64,000 bases of DNA from Phytohabitans rumicis. GTDB taxonomy: Bacteria > Actinomycetota > Actinomycetes > Mycobacteriales > Micromonosporaceae. Below are positions 16,333 through 25,107 of the stretch, one piece after another. A program made the position numbers and the translations under genes. Positions within the stretch are counted from its first letter, which is position 1. Each line of letters starts with the position of its first letter. The DNA is taken from assembly GCF_011764445.1 (NCBI RefSeq), contig NZ_BLPG01000001.1, positions 2,418,001-2,482,000 of the forward strand. The letters are read 5' to 3'. The notes beneath the pieces were generated by a model that was not told the origin of the DNA, searched no databases, and saw only the letters and a program-made list of their open reading frames with translations.

Positions 16333-16744
16333 CCGGGGCACTCGCGGTTTGATCGACACCAACATCGTCATCCAGCTGCCGGTGCTCGAAGCAGTACAAC
16401 TGCCTGACGAGATGGTCATCAGTGCGGTCACGCTCGCGGAGTTGTCGGCCGGGCCGCACCACGCCGACGGCCCGGCGGAACGCGCCCGCCGCACCGCGGT
16501 CCTCCAACACGTCGAGGCGACGTTCGATCCGCTGCCGTTCGACGCGGAGGCGGCTCGCGCGTTCGGGCTGGTGTCCGCCGCCGTGCTCGCCGCTGGCCGA
16601 AAGCCGCGTAGCCGCATCGCGGATCTGATGATCGCTTCCATCGCGATCGTGAATCGGCTACCCGTGTACACGACCAATCCCGCCGACTTCGCCGGACTGG
16701 GGGATCTGGTCACGGTGGTGGCCGTTCGCCGGCCTACGTCTTAG
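16322..16744 (+). CDS. vapC: VapC-type PIN-domain ribonuclease toxin
   Basis: 140 residues from GTG 16322. The PIN acidic residues are all visible: Asp in 'LIDTNIVIQL', Glu in 'LAELSAGP', Asp in 'RIADLMIASIA' and the final Asp in 'TTNPADFAGL'. VapC toxins cleave tRNA or rRNA with Mg2+, stopping translation when the antitoxin is degraded. Start overlaps the antitoxin gene. No frame damage, so the pair is likely functional. Confidence 0.9.
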   Translation: MSGDRGTRGLIDTNIVIQLPVLEAVQLPDEMVISAVTLAELSAGPHHADGPAERARRTAVLQHVEATFDPLPFDAEAARAFGLVSAAVLAAGRKPRSRIADLMIASIAIVNRLPVYTTNPADFAGLGDLVTVVAVRRPTS

Positions 16745-16772
16745 CGGCGTTGACCAGCGCGGCGCCGGCGCC

Positions 16773-16853
16773 GATCAAGGAATTCCACGCCGATCAAGGG
16801 CAAAGGGTCGTGGATCGGAGATCAAACCACGGCCATACGCCCTTGATCGACGC
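16773..16853. repeat. Hairpin repeat, family 1, copy 3
   Basis: Carries GATCAAGG arms, an inner arm CGTGG...CCACG and the loop GATCGGAGATCAAA. Lies between the VapC stop and the MBL-fold gene, both on the plus strand, and is followed by a G/A-rich tandem-like stretch. Confidence 0.75.
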
Positions 16854-16910
16854 AGAGACGGGCGGAGAAGGGCGCGGAGAGGGGCGGAGGGCGTCGAGTA
16901 CGGTGTCGCA

Positions 16911-17675
16911 GTGACGTTCAAGGTCCAGGTCACCTGGTGGGGGCACAGCACCGTCTGGGTCGAGGACTCCGGCGTGCGGCTCGTCACCGACCCGATTCTC
17001 GGCGACCGGATCGCTCACCTGCGCCGCATGCGTGGCGGCACTCCGCGCTTGCCGGGCACGCCGGACGCCGTACTCGTGTCGCATCTGCACGCCGACCACC
17101 TGGATGTCGCGTCGCTGCGCCGGGTGGGGCCGGAGGCCGCGCTGGTCGTGCCGGCCGGGGCCGGCGCGTTCGTGCGGCAGCGGCTCGGGCCGGCCTTCGC
17201 CCGGAACTGCGTGGAGCTCGCCGCCGGCGAGGGCTTCACCCTCAACGGGGTACGGATCAAGGCGGTCCCGGCGGCCCATGACGGCGCGCGCGGGCCGTGG
17301 TCGCGGCACCGGGCGCCGGCGGTCGGCTACACCGTGCACGGGGCGGCGAACACCTGGTTCGCCGGGGACACCGGGCTCTTCGAGGGCATGTCCGACCTGG
17401 GGCCGCTGGACCTGGCGCTGGTGCCGGTCGGCGGCTGGGGGCCAACGCTGGGGCGGGGGCACCTGGATCCGCACACGGCGGCGGAGGCGATGCGGCGGGC
17501 CGCGCCGCGGGAGGCGGTGCCGGTGCATTTCGGGACGTTCTGGCCGGTGGGGTTTGGCCGGGTACGGCCGGACCGGTTCCACAACCCGGGCCCGGACTTC
17601 GCCCGGCTCGCCAAGGGGACGGGCACCCGCGTCACGGTGCTCGCTCCGGGCGAGTCGATGACGGTCACCCCGTAA
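16911..17675 (+). CDS. MBL-fold metal-dependent hydrolase (UlaG-like)
   Basis: 254 residues from GTG 16911. It contains 'VTWWGHSTVWVED', the metal-binding 'LVSHLHADHLDVASL' (H-x-H-x-D-H), 'AAHDGARGPW' and 'FAGDTGLFEGM', 'PVHFGTFWP'. This set matches the UlaG / NAPE-PLD-like branch of the metallo-beta-lactamase superfamily, which acts on phosphodiesters, lactones or lipids. No signal peptide. The stop codon TAA overlaps the ATG of the DedA gene (TAATG), so the two are coupled; a joint role in membrane lipid metabolism is an inference. Confidence 0.85.
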   Translation: MTFKVQVTWWGHSTVWVEDSGVRLVTDPILGDRIAHLRRMRGGTPRLPGTPDAVLVSHLHADHLDVASLRRVGPEAALVVPAGAGAFVRQRLGPAFARNCVELAAGEGFTLNGVRIKAVPAAHDGARGPWSRHRAPAVGYTVHGAANTWFAGDTGLFEGMSDLGPLDLALVPVGGWGPTLGRGHLDPHTAAEAMRRAAPREAVPVHFGTFWPVGFGRVRPDRFHNPGPDFARLAKGTGTRVTVLAPGESMTVTP

Positions 17676-18229
17676 TGGCCACGGTAAGCACGCTGGTCTG
17701 GCTGACCGTCGTCGTGACGTTCGGCGCGGTGGTGCCGATCGTGCCGACCGGGGCGGCGGTCAGCGGCGCGGCGGCGTACGCGGCGCACCAGAACCCGCTG
17801 CACGTCCTGCTCGTGGTGCTCTTCGGCGCGGCCGGGGCGTACGTCGGCGACCTGGCCATGTACGCGATCTGCCGGTGGGGCGGGGAGCAGTTCGCCCGGC
17901 GGGTGCGCTGGCTGCGCGACCCGGAGCGGATGGAGAAGATGGGCAAGAAGCTGCGCGAACGGCAGATCTCGGTGCTGCTGGTCTCCCGGCTGCTGCCGGG
18001 CGGGCGGGTGCCGGTGCTGCTGGCGGCGGCGCTGATGGGCCTGGACTGGCGCCGCTTCGCGATCACCAACGCGCCGGCCTGCCTGCTGTGGTCGGCCGTC
18101 TACGCGGGCATCGGCATCTTCGGGTACGCCATCTTCCCCGAGCCGTGGCAGAGCGTGCTCGCCGCGGTGCTCCTGGTGCTGGTGATCTCGCAGGTGGCGG
18201 CGGTGGTCAGCCGGCGACGGGAAGCGTGA
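17675..18229 (+). CDS. DedA-family membrane protein
   Basis: 184 residues with about five hydrophobic segments. DedA features: 'VVPIVPTGAAVSGAAAYAA' (re-entrant loop), 'GAYVGDLAMYAICRWGG' and the conserved Arg/Gly motif 'VSRLLPGGRVPVLLAAALMGL'. DedA proteins act as proton-dependent lipid transporters or scramblases, for example of undecaprenyl phosphate or phospholipids. Coupled to the MBL-fold hydrolase gene. Its last 23 bases overlap the 3' end of the opposite-strand phosphatase gene. Confidence 0.85.
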   Translation: MATVSTLVWLTVVVTFGAVVPIVPTGAAVSGAAAYAAHQNPLHVLLVVLFGAAGAYVGDLAMYAICRWGGEQFARRVRWLRDPERMEKMGKKLRERQISVLLVSRLLPGGRVPVLLAAALMGLDWRRFAITNAPACLLWSAVYAGIGIFGYAIFPEPWQSVLAAVLLVLVISQVAAVVSRRREA

Positions 18230-20372
18230 CCCGTTCGTCGTCGCGCTTGCGCAGCCCCAGCTGGACCAGCCACTCCACCAGCGTGGCGTGCACGGCGTCC
18301 GGCCCGATGAGAGGGTCGGGGGCGGGTGTCCAGCCGGACGGGTACAGCAGCACCGCCTCGGTCTGCCAGCCGCCGAGCCCGCCGTGGCTGCCGACCAGTT
18401 CCTCGAACGCGGCCACCTCGTCGGTGCCCGGCTCGACCATGCTGAGCAGCACCAGGTCGCCCACGTGGTCCATCTGCTGGTGGCGCAGCAGGTCGGCGGC
18501 GGCCAGCGGGCCGTACGGGGCGAGCGGGTCCTCGCCCTCGACGTGCCCGTCGCACAGCCGGTGCCGGCCGCGCCGGCCGAGCGCCACCGGGCCGCCGTCC
18601 TCGTCGACCACCACGATGCCGATGCCCGGGTGCGCGACCAGGCCGTCCACCAGATCCGGGTACGCCGCGTCGATGCGGTCGCGGGTCAGCTTCTCGGGGG
18701 CGCGGGTGAGATAGACCATGCCGAGGTTGCCGGAGGCGATCACCACGGTCTCCGGGTCGCCTTCTGCGATGGCCTTGGCCTCCTCGTCCGCCGGGCCGAG
18801 CGTCACCTCACCGTCGGTGGTGTGCTTGCGGATCGCGGCCCGGGTGGCCGCAGCGGTCGGGCCCTGCCGGCGTACGGCCTCGGTGAGCAGGGCGTTGACC
18901 CGGCCCCACTCCTCCACGGTGCCGGTCGCGGCGCCGTGCCGGTGGCCGTTCTCGGCGCCGCCGCGGACCAGCTTTCCGACCACCTCCTCCAGCGACTCGT
19001 CGAACCGCTGCCGGAACGTCGCCCCCTGGCTCTGCCCGTGGTCGGACAGCACGACCAGGTGGTAGCGGCGGGCCGCCTCCTTCGACAGCCGCTCCAGGAT
19101 GCCGAGCGTCTGGTCGAGCGACTCCAGGGCGTCCAGCGCCTCCGGCCGGGCCGGGCCGGCGTGGTGGGCCACCTCGTCGTAGTCCACGAAGTCGCAGTAG
19201 ATGATCGGCGCGCCGCGGGCCATCTGCTCGGCGATGAGCGTGACGTTCAGGTCGCGCAGCAGCGTCGTCGCGGGCCGCAGCGCCAGGAACGCGCCGCCGC
19301 GGCTGACCCGCGGGCGGACGTCGCGGCGCCGCTGCACGCGCGCCTGGTGCAGCTCGCGGATCAATTCCCCGATCCCGAGTACGACGGCGCGCGTGAAGCC
19401 GTACGGGCTGGTCATGAACGCGGCGTAGCCCCGGGCGGAGCGGCCGGGCAGGGCGGCGTGGCTGACCGTGAGCAGGCAGCTCTCCGCGTCGCCGGAGAAG
19501 ACGTTGCTGATGCTGACCCCGCCGTCGCGCAGCAGCCCCCGGTCGCCGGCCAGGCGCCGCTCCACCTCGGCGGCGTCGCGCGGGCGGCTGGTCACCAGCA
19601 GGCGCCGGGTGTCCTTCTCGTACCAGCGGAACGCGGGCACCCGGCGGGTGTCGCCGTACAGGATGCCGGCCTGGGCCGCGGGGGTGGTGGCGGGTAGCCC
19701 GGTGTGCCACGCGCCCAACCGGTGGCTGCGGGTCCGCAGCCAGCGGCCGATGTTCGGCAGGTTGCCGGCGCGTACCGCCCAGCGCAGCAGCGGCGCGGGC
19801 ACCCCGTCGAGCTGGACCACCAGCAGGCCATCGGGGCAGGGCACGTTCTGCCCCCGGCCGCCGCGCTCCTCGATGCGGCGCACCCGGGCCATCAGCCGGA
19901 TCGTCTCGCTGATGAACGTGTCGTCGGTGCCGGCGTCGGCGAACCAGTTGACCAGCGCGGCCAGCGCCACCGCCACCCACGAGGCGCCGAACACCACCGG
20001 CAGGTTGGCGACCTCGGTGTCGGGGGCGAACCACAGCGCCACGTACAGGACGATGGCCTGCACCAGCGCGCCCAGCACCAGCGCGCCGAACCCGCCGAGC
20101 ATCGTCGCCAGGGCCATCAGCAGCGGCCGCAGCAGCGCGCCGACGCCGGCCACGAGCACGACCAGGCCGAGCAGCGCGACCAGCCCGCTCGCGGTCACGC
20201 CGGGCAGCAGCCAGAACGTGCCGGCCAGCACGATGAACGAGGTCACCGCGTTGCGGACGAGCGACCGCAGCCGGCGTAAGGTCGGCCGCCAGTCGCGCAG
20301 GGCCCGCAGCCCGACGCGGATCCGCCCGGGCCGGGCCGCGGTCGTTTCCGGCACCGGCTTCACGATGGCCAC
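18207..20372 (-). CDS. Membrane-anchored alkaline phosphatase-superfamily protein with holin-like N-terminus
   Basis: About 721 residues. Residues roughly 25-150 form four hydrophobic helices of the Phage_holin_4_2 type ('LRNAVTSFIVLAGTFWLLPG'-like region, 'LLGLVVLVAGVGALLRPLL'). The remainder is an alkaline phosphatase/phosphodiesterase-type domain: 'LLVVQLDGVPAPLLRWAV' (first metal Asp), 'LPATTPAAQAGILYG' (nucleophile Thr region), 'IYCDFVDYDEVAHHAGP' and 'VVLSDHGQSQGATF'. The catalytic domain probably faces one side of the membrane next to the helices; substrate unknown. Start GTG 20372 is tentative, since GTG 20363 is equally good. As read, the frame continues into the AraC gene upstream, but that is due to a frameshift there. 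Confidence 0.8.
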   Translation of the reverse strand: MAIVKPVPETTAARPGRIRVGLRALRDWRPTLRRLRSLVRNAVTSFIVLAGTFWLLPGVTASGLVALLGLVVLVAGVGALLRPLLMALATMLGGFGALVLGALVQAIVLYVALWFAPDTEVANLPVVFGASWVAVALAALVNWFADAGTDDTFISETIRLMARVRRIEERGGRGQNVPCPDGLLVVQLDGVPAPLLRWAVRAGNLPNIGRWLRTRSHRLGAWHTGLPATTPAAQAGILYGDTRRVPAFRWYEKDTRRLLVTSRPRDAAEVERRLAGDRGLLRDGGVSISNVFSGDAESCLLTVSHAALPGRSARGYAAFMTSPYGFTRAVVLGIGELIRELHQARVQRRRDVRPRVSRGGAFLALRPATTLLRDLNVTLIAEQMARGAPIIYCDFVDYDEVAHHAGPARPEALDALESLDQTLGILERLSKEAARRYHLVVLSDHGQSQGATFRQRFDESLEEVVGKLVRGGAENGHRHGAATGTVEEWGRVNALLTEAVRRQGPTAAATRAAIRKHTTDGEVTLGPADEEAKAIAEGDPETVVIASGNLGMVYLTRAPEKLTRDRIDAAYPDLVDGLVAHPGIGIVVVDEDGGPVALGRRGRHRLCDGHVEGEDPLAPYGPLAAADLLRHQQMDHVGDLVLLSMVEPGTDEVAAFEELVGSHGGLGGWQTEAVLLYPSGWTPAPDPLIGPDAVHATLVEWLVQLGLRKRDDERVTLPVAG

Positions 20373-20421
20373 CAGCAAACCATGGCATAGGCGGTCACGC
20401 CGGGTCGCGGCATATCTCGTA

Positions 20422-21379
20422 TCACTTTGTCCGATTTGGGGCGTCAAGGGCCTGGCGGTACGCCCCGGCGTCACCCCATAGCAGCGAAGAAACCACCTGG
20501 TCAGGTGGCTTTGGTCGGCGAACCCGGCCAGCGCGGCCGACTCGGCGATCCCGTGCCCGGCGACGAGCATCCGCCGCGCCGACCGCAGCCGCAGTTGCCG
20601 CTGGTAGTCGCTCGGCGAGAGACCGTACGCCTCCCGGAACGCCCGGTACACCGCGTACCGGCTGGTGCCCGCGGCGGCGGCCAGGTCGTCGGCGGTGAGG
20701 TCGCGGGCGTACCCCTCGTCGATCATGTCGCGGACCCGCCGCGCCGCCTGCTTGCCGCGCGGCGGCCGCGCCGCGACCGGCCCGGCGTAGCTGGACATGG
20801 CCGCCACCGCGGCGGCCAGCCGCTCGTCCCGGGCGAGCGCGGTGGCCGGGCTCTGCCAGTTGGCGCTCGCTCCGCTCGCGCGGGCTCCGGCGCCTGGGAG
20901 GCGCCGTCTTCCCTCGTCGCTTCGCTCCTCAGTCCAGACAGCGCCGGCTCCGGAGCCAACCAGCGCCGCGTGCAGCGCGGACACCGCCCGGCCCAGGACC
21001 GGGTCGGACACCACCGGATCGTCGAAGAGCGGCAGCCCGACCGGGCGTCCCGCCCGGTCGGCGAGCAGGTCGCGGACCAGGTCAGGGGGATGTGCACGAT
21101 CCGGTACGTGAAGCCGCGCTCGTCGGCGGCGTGCCCGTCGTGCGGATCGTCCGGGTTGAAGGCCATCACCATGCCGGCGCTGCTGGTGTGCGCCCCGCCC
21201 CGGCACCGGAAGGACTGCGCGCCGGCCTCGGTCACCCCGAAGGAGTACGTCTCGTGGCTGTGCCGGTGATAGACGTGCCGCTCGAAGTGCGCATGTAGCG
21301 CCTCCACCGGCCGATCGGCCGCGCGCCAGTACCTCGCCCACTCCCCCACACGGTCCAGTATCCCCGCACATGCGTTCAA
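20422..21379 (-). CDS. AraC-family transcriptional regulator (two frameshifts as read)
   Basis: About 319 residues after repair. The N-terminal cupin domain carries 'HAHFERHVYHRHSHETYSFG' and 'FNPDDPHDGHAADERGFTYRI'; the C-terminal domain has two helix-turn-helices ('DLTADDLAAAAGTSRYAVYR', 'IAESAALAGFADQSHLTRWF'). Breaks lie at 21085-21089 and 20463-20466. Adding one C or G gives 'HIPPDLVRDLLADRAG' and a normal end 'YGVTPGAYRQALDAPNRTK' with TGA at 20422-20424; without this the frame runs into the phosphatase gene. It is divergent from the DUF2000 gene, 34 bp away, which it probably controls. Confidence 0.85.
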
Positions 21380-21413
21380 GACGCTCGTCGCGGCGCGGCG
21401 TGATCATGGCCGC

Positions 21414-21824
21414 ATGCGCCCAACCACCAAGATCGCCATCGTGGTACGCGATGACCTGGCCACCTGGCAGAAGCTGAACGTGACCGCCTTCCTCGCCTCC
21501 GGCGTGGCCGGCGCCCTGCCCGAGACGGTGGGACAGCCGTACGAGGACGGCTCCGGCACCCCCTACCTGCCGATGTTCGGCCAGCCGGTGCTGGTGTACG
21601 CCGCCGATCTGGCCGGGCTCGCCGAGGTCCGGGCCAAGGCGGCGGCGCGCGAACTGGCCGTCGGCGTCTACACCGAGGAGCTCTTCACCAGCAACAACGA
21701 CGACGACAACCGGGCGGCGGTGCGGGCCGTGCCGGCCGAGAAGCTCCGTCTGGTCGGCCTCTCGGTGCACGGCCCGCGCAATGCCGTGGACAAGGTGCTG
21801 AAGGGGCTACCGCTTCATCCGTAG
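21414..21824 (+). CDS. DUF2000 family protein
   Basis: 136 residues. Begins 'KIAIVVRDDLATWQKLNVTAF' and contains 'YLPMFGQPVLVYAAD' and 'AVGVYTEELFTSNNDDDNR', matching DUF2000, a peptidyl-tRNA hydrolase-like fold without a proven activity. The gene is divergent to an AraC regulator, a common arrangement for DUF2000 genes. Its last six codons overlap, on the opposite strand, the last codons of the M1 peptidase gene (21807-21824). Confidence 0.85.
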   Translation: MRPTTKIAIVVRDDLATWQKLNVTAFLASGVAGALPETVGQPYEDGSGTPYLPMFGQPVLVYAADLAGLAEVRAKAAARELAVGVYTEELFTSNNDDDNRAAVRAVPAEKLRLVGLSVHGPRNAVDKVLKGLPLHP

Positions 21825-23309
21825 CCGCTGGTCGAGGCTCTTGACCGCGTTCGGCTTGTCCGCCGCCGCGGCGCTGAGCGTGGCCGCACCGCCCGGGTGG
21901 GCGGGCTTGGTGTCGGTGAACAGCCACGCCTGGAACAGGGCGTCGAGCTGCTCGCCGGAGACCCGCTCGGCCAGCCGGACGAACTCGGCGGTCGAGCCGT
22001 GGCCGTTGCGGTTCCGGGCGTACCACTGCCGGACGATCTTCCAGAAGTCCGCGTCGCCCACGGTGACCCGCAGCGCCTGCAGCGTCATCGCGCCCCGGGT
22101 GTAGACCGAGTCGTCGAACAGGTCCACCGGGCCCGGGTCACCCGGCGGCGGGGCCCAGTACGGCGCGGTCAGCGGCTGGGCGTACAGGAAGTCGAAGATC
22201 TCCTGCGGGGTGCCCTCGCCGAGCTTCTCGCTCCACAGCCACTCCGCGTACGTGGCGAAGCCCTCGTTGAGCCAGATGTCGTCCCACTGCTCGACGGCCA
22301 CGCTGTCGCCGAACCACTGGTGCGCCAGTTCGTGCGCCACCACGTACGTCTCGCCGGTGGTCGCGCCCGAGTCGAAGAAGAACTTCGAGTAGATCGAGCG
22401 GGTCTGGTTCTCCAGCGCGAAGAACAGGTTGTCGTAGTCGTCGACGATCGCGCCGTTCGCCTCGAACGGGTACGGCCCGAACTTGCTGGCCAGGAAGTCG
22501 GTGATCTCGTTGGTACGACCGACAGCGTCGTCCGCCAGGTCCGGCGGCAGGTCGGGGTCGATCGCGATGATGGTCGGCTTGCCGTTGTGCTTCGTGGTGC
22601 TGATCCGGAACTCACCGATGGTCGCCGTGGCCAGGTAGCTGATCATCGGCGTGCGCTGCTCCCACTTCCATGTGGTCCAGTTGCCCCGGGTCTTGTGGCC
22701 CTTCGGCACGCCGTTCGAGATCGCCGCCAGCCCGGCCGGCACCGTCACCGCGAAGCTGTAGCTGGCCTTGTCCTTCGGGTGGTCGTTGACCGGGAACCAG
22801 CTCGCGGCCACCTCGGGCTGGCCGGCCACCACCGCGCCGTCGTCGGTGTGGATGAACCCGGCCTCCAGCACGATGCCGGGAACCGGGATCTGCAAGGTCT
22901 GCGGCACGCCGTGGTAGCGCACGTCGACGCGGAACGCGCTGCCCTTGCGGATCTTCCGCTTGATGCTGAGCTCCTGGCCGGACCGCGTGTAGGACGCCGC
23001 GCGGCCGTTGACGGCCAGCTTGTCGATCGTCAGACCGAGGAAGTCCAGGTTGAAGCTGGACAGGTTTTGCGTGGCCCGCGCGTAGATCACCGCGTGCCCG
23101 GTGAGCAGGTCGGTGCTCGGTTGGTAGCGGACGTTGAGGTCGTAGTGCTTGACGTCGTATCCCCCGTTGCCATAGCCCGGGAAGTACGGGTCGCCGACAC
23201 CCGGGGCGCCGGGACGGAACGATCCTCCCGCGCTGGCGGGGACCGCGCTCACCGGCACGAGGACGAGGACGCCCACGGCCGCGGCGAGCAGACTCCTGAG
23301 TGGCTTCAT
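21807..23309 (-). CDS. Secreted M1-family metallopeptidase
   Basis: 500 residues from ATG 23309. The N-terminus is a Sec signal peptide ('LRSLLAAAVGVLVLVPVSAV', cleavage near 'ASA|GG'). The body has the M1 fold: N-terminal beta domain, then the zinc site 'VVAHELAHQWFGD' with the third ligand Glu in 'DIWLNEGFATYAEW' 18 residues on, and a helical end ('YTRGAMTLQALRVTVGD'). M1 enzymes remove N-terminal amino acids from peptides; here outside the cell, probably for peptide nutrition. It lacks the large C-terminal ARM domain of PepN, consistent with the shorter secreted subgroup. Confidence 0.92.
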   Translation of the reverse strand: MKPLRSLLAAAVGVLVLVPVSAVPASAGGSFRPGAPGVGDPYFPGYGNGGYDVKHYDLNVRYQPSTDLLTGHAVIYARATQNLSSFNLDFLGLTIDKLAVNGRAASYTRSGQELSIKRKIRKGSAFRVDVRYHGVPQTLQIPVPGIVLEAGFIHTDDGAVVAGQPEVAASWFPVNDHPKDKASYSFAVTVPAGLAAISNGVPKGHKTRGNWTTWKWEQRTPMISYLATATIGEFRISTTKHNGKPTIIAIDPDLPPDLADDAVGRTNEITDFLASKFGPYPFEANGAIVDDYDNLFFALENQTRSIYSKFFFDSGATTGETYVVAHELAHQWFGDSVAVEQWDDIWLNEGFATYAEWLWSEKLGEGTPQEIFDFLYAQPLTAPYWAPPPGDPGPVDLFDDSVYTRGAMTLQALRVTVGDADFWKIVRQWYARNRNGHGSTAEFVRLAERVSGEQLDALFQAWLFTDTKPAHPGGAATLSAAAADKPNAVKSLDQRLRMKR

Positions 23310-23352
23310 GCAGCTGACCCTAGGTGCTGCGCCGCCAGCCGACAGTAAAGTC

Positions 23353-24123
23353 ATGGACATGCGCCTAGCGACGTGGAACGTCAACTCGCTGCGCAGCCGG
23401 CTCCCCCGGCTGCTCCCGTGGCTGGCCGAGACGCATCCGGACATCGTCTGCCTACAAGAGACCAAGACCGCCGCGGGCGCGTTCCCGACGGACGAGCTCC
23501 GCGCCGCGGGGTACGAGTCGGCCGCCCACAGCGAGGGCCGGTGGAACGGGGTCGCGATCCTCTCCCGGGTCGGCATCACCGACGTGACCACGGGATTCGA
23601 CAAGGAGCCGGGCTTCCCCGACCCCGAGGCGCGCGCGATCTCCGCCACCTGCGACGGCCTGCGGGTCTGGTCCGTGTACGTGCCGAACGGGCGCACGCCC
23701 GACTCGCCCCACTACGCGTACAAGCTGAGCTGGCTGGCCGCCCTGCGCGACGCGCTCACCCCCGCGCTGGCCGCCGGGCCCGTGGTCGTGTGCGGCGACT
23801 TCAACGTCGCGCCGACCGACGCCGACGTCTGGGACCCGGCCGCGTTCGCCGGCGCCACCCACGTGACCGTGCCCGAGCGGGAGGCGCTGGCCCAGATCCT
23901 GGCCGCCGGCTTCACCGACGTCGTACCGCGGCCGATGAAGGGGCCGCACCCCTTCACGTACTGGGATTATCGTGCCGGGATGTTCCACCAGAACATGGGC
24001 ATGCGCATCGACCTCGTGTACGCGAGCGCGGGCGTGACCGTCGAATCCGCGTACATCGACCGGGAGGCCCGCAAGGGCAAGGCCCCGTCCGACCACGCCC
24101 CGATCGTGGTTGACTTGTCATGA
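23353..24123 (+). CDS. xthA: Exodeoxyribonuclease III
   Basis: About 256 residues. Full exonuclease III/AP endonuclease pattern: 'RLATWNVNSLRSRLPRLLPW', catalytic Glu in 'VCLQETKTAAG', 'NGVAILSRVG', 'SVYVPNGRT', 'VVCGDFNVAPTDADVWD', and the final His in 'PSDHAPIVVDL'. The enzyme cuts DNA at abasic sites and degrades 3' ends during base-excision repair. Start ATG 23353 or 23359; neither has a strong ribosome binding site. It ends in ATGA overlap with the HMGL-like gene, so the two share a transcript, though the functions are unrelated. Confidence 0.93.
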   Translation: MDMRLATWNVNSLRSRLPRLLPWLAETHPDIVCLQETKTAAGAFPTDELRAAGYESAAHSEGRWNGVAILSRVGITDVTTGFDKEPGFPDPEARAISATCDGLRVWSVYVPNGRTPDSPHYAYKLSWLAALRDALTPALAAGPVVVCGDFNVAPTDADVWDPAAFAGATHVTVPEREALAQILAAGFTDVVPRPMKGPHPFTYWDYRAGMFHQNMGMRIDLVYASAGVTVESAYIDREARKGKAPSDHAPIVVDLS

Positions 24124-25052
24124 TGAACCCGCAGCGAGTGCCCATGCCTGGCCTGCCGTCATCCGTAACGATCTGGGAGGTCGGCCCGCGCGACGGCCTG
24201 CAGAACGAGTCGACGATCGTGCCCGTCGACGTCAAGGTCGAGTTCATCGACCGGCTCGCCGCCGCCGGCCTGCGCGTCATCGAGGCGACCAGCTTCGTGC
24301 ACCCGTCCTGGGTGCCGCAGCTCGCCGACGCCGAAGACCTCCTCACCCGGCTGCAACCCGCCCCCGGCGTGCGCTACCCCGTGCTCGTCCCCAACGACCG
24401 CGGCCTCGACCGCGCGCTCGCGCTCGGCGTCCGCGAGATCGCCATCTTCGGCAGCGCCACCGAGACGTTCGCGAAGAACAACCTCAACCGGACCGTGGAC
24501 GAGTCGCTGCGGATGTTCGACCCGGTCGTGCGCCGCGCCCGCTCCTCCGGTTTGCGGGTACGTGGGTACCTGTCCATGTGCTTCGGCGACCCCTGGGAAG
24601 GCGAGGTCCCCATCGAGCAGGTGGTCTCGGTAGCCCGCCGCCTTATCGACCTCGGCTGCGACCAGCTCTCGCTCGGCGACACCATCGGCGTCGGCACACC
24701 CGGCCACGTCAGCGCCCTCATCCGCGCCCTCGACGCGGCCGGGGTGGCCCCCGACCGGCTGGCCGTCCACTTCCACGACACGTACGGGCAGGCGCTGGCC
24801 AACACCCTCGCCGCCCTCCAGGCTGGAGTGAGCACAGTGGACGCCTCGGCGGGTGGCCTGGGCGGCTGCCCGTACGCCAAGAGCGCCACCGGCAACCTCG
24901 CCACCGAAGACCTCGTCTGGCAGCTGAACGGGCTGGGCGTGGAGACGGGCGTGGACCTGCGCGCGCTGGTGCGTACGAGCCTGTGGATGGCGCAGCGACT
25001 GGGCCGCCAGAGCCCCTCCGCCGTCGTCCGCGCCCTCGCCACCGAGGTGTAA
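24120..25052 (+). CDS. Hydroxymethylglutaryl-CoA lyase-like enzyme
   Basis: 310 residues of the HMGL-like TIM-barrel family. Motifs: 'IWEVGPRDGLQNEST' (catalytic Asp/Arg), 'VIEATSFVHPSWVPQLADAE', 'FGSATETFAKNNLN', 'SLGDTIGVGTPGHV', the metal-binding 'HFHDTYGQALAN' and the Cys loop 'GGLGGCPYAKSATGN'. Together these are diagnostic of HMG-CoA lyase, which splits HMG-CoA to acetoacetate and acetyl-CoA in leucine catabolism; other members use related 3-hydroxyacyl-CoA substrates. No leucine-catabolic genes are adjacent. ATG 24120 overlaps the xthA stop. Confidence 0.88.
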   Translation: MMNPQRVPMPGLPSSVTIWEVGPRDGLQNESTIVPVDVKVEFIDRLAAAGLRVIEATSFVHPSWVPQLADAEDLLTRLQPAPGVRYPVLVPNDRGLDRALALGVREIAIFGSATETFAKNNLNRTVDESLRMFDPVVRRARSSGLRVRGYLSMCFGDPWEGEVPIEQVVSVARRLIDLGCDQLSLGDTIGVGTPGHVSALIRALDAAGVAPDRLAVHFHDTYGQALANTLAALQAGVSTVDASAGGLGGCPYAKSATGNLATEDLVWQLNGLGVETGVDLRALVRTSLWMAQRLGRQSPSAVVRALATEV

Positions 25053-25107
25053 AGCTTTGTATGCGGCAGTGCCGATCATCCTGCCTGCGGGTTCATGCTG
25101 AAGGACG

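Noticed and set aside
18207-21770. One continuous open frame joining an AraC regulator to the membrane phosphatase
   Set aside because: It exists only because of a missing base at 20463-20466. With one extra G the AraC protein ends normally in 'GAYRQALDAPNRTK' at 20422.
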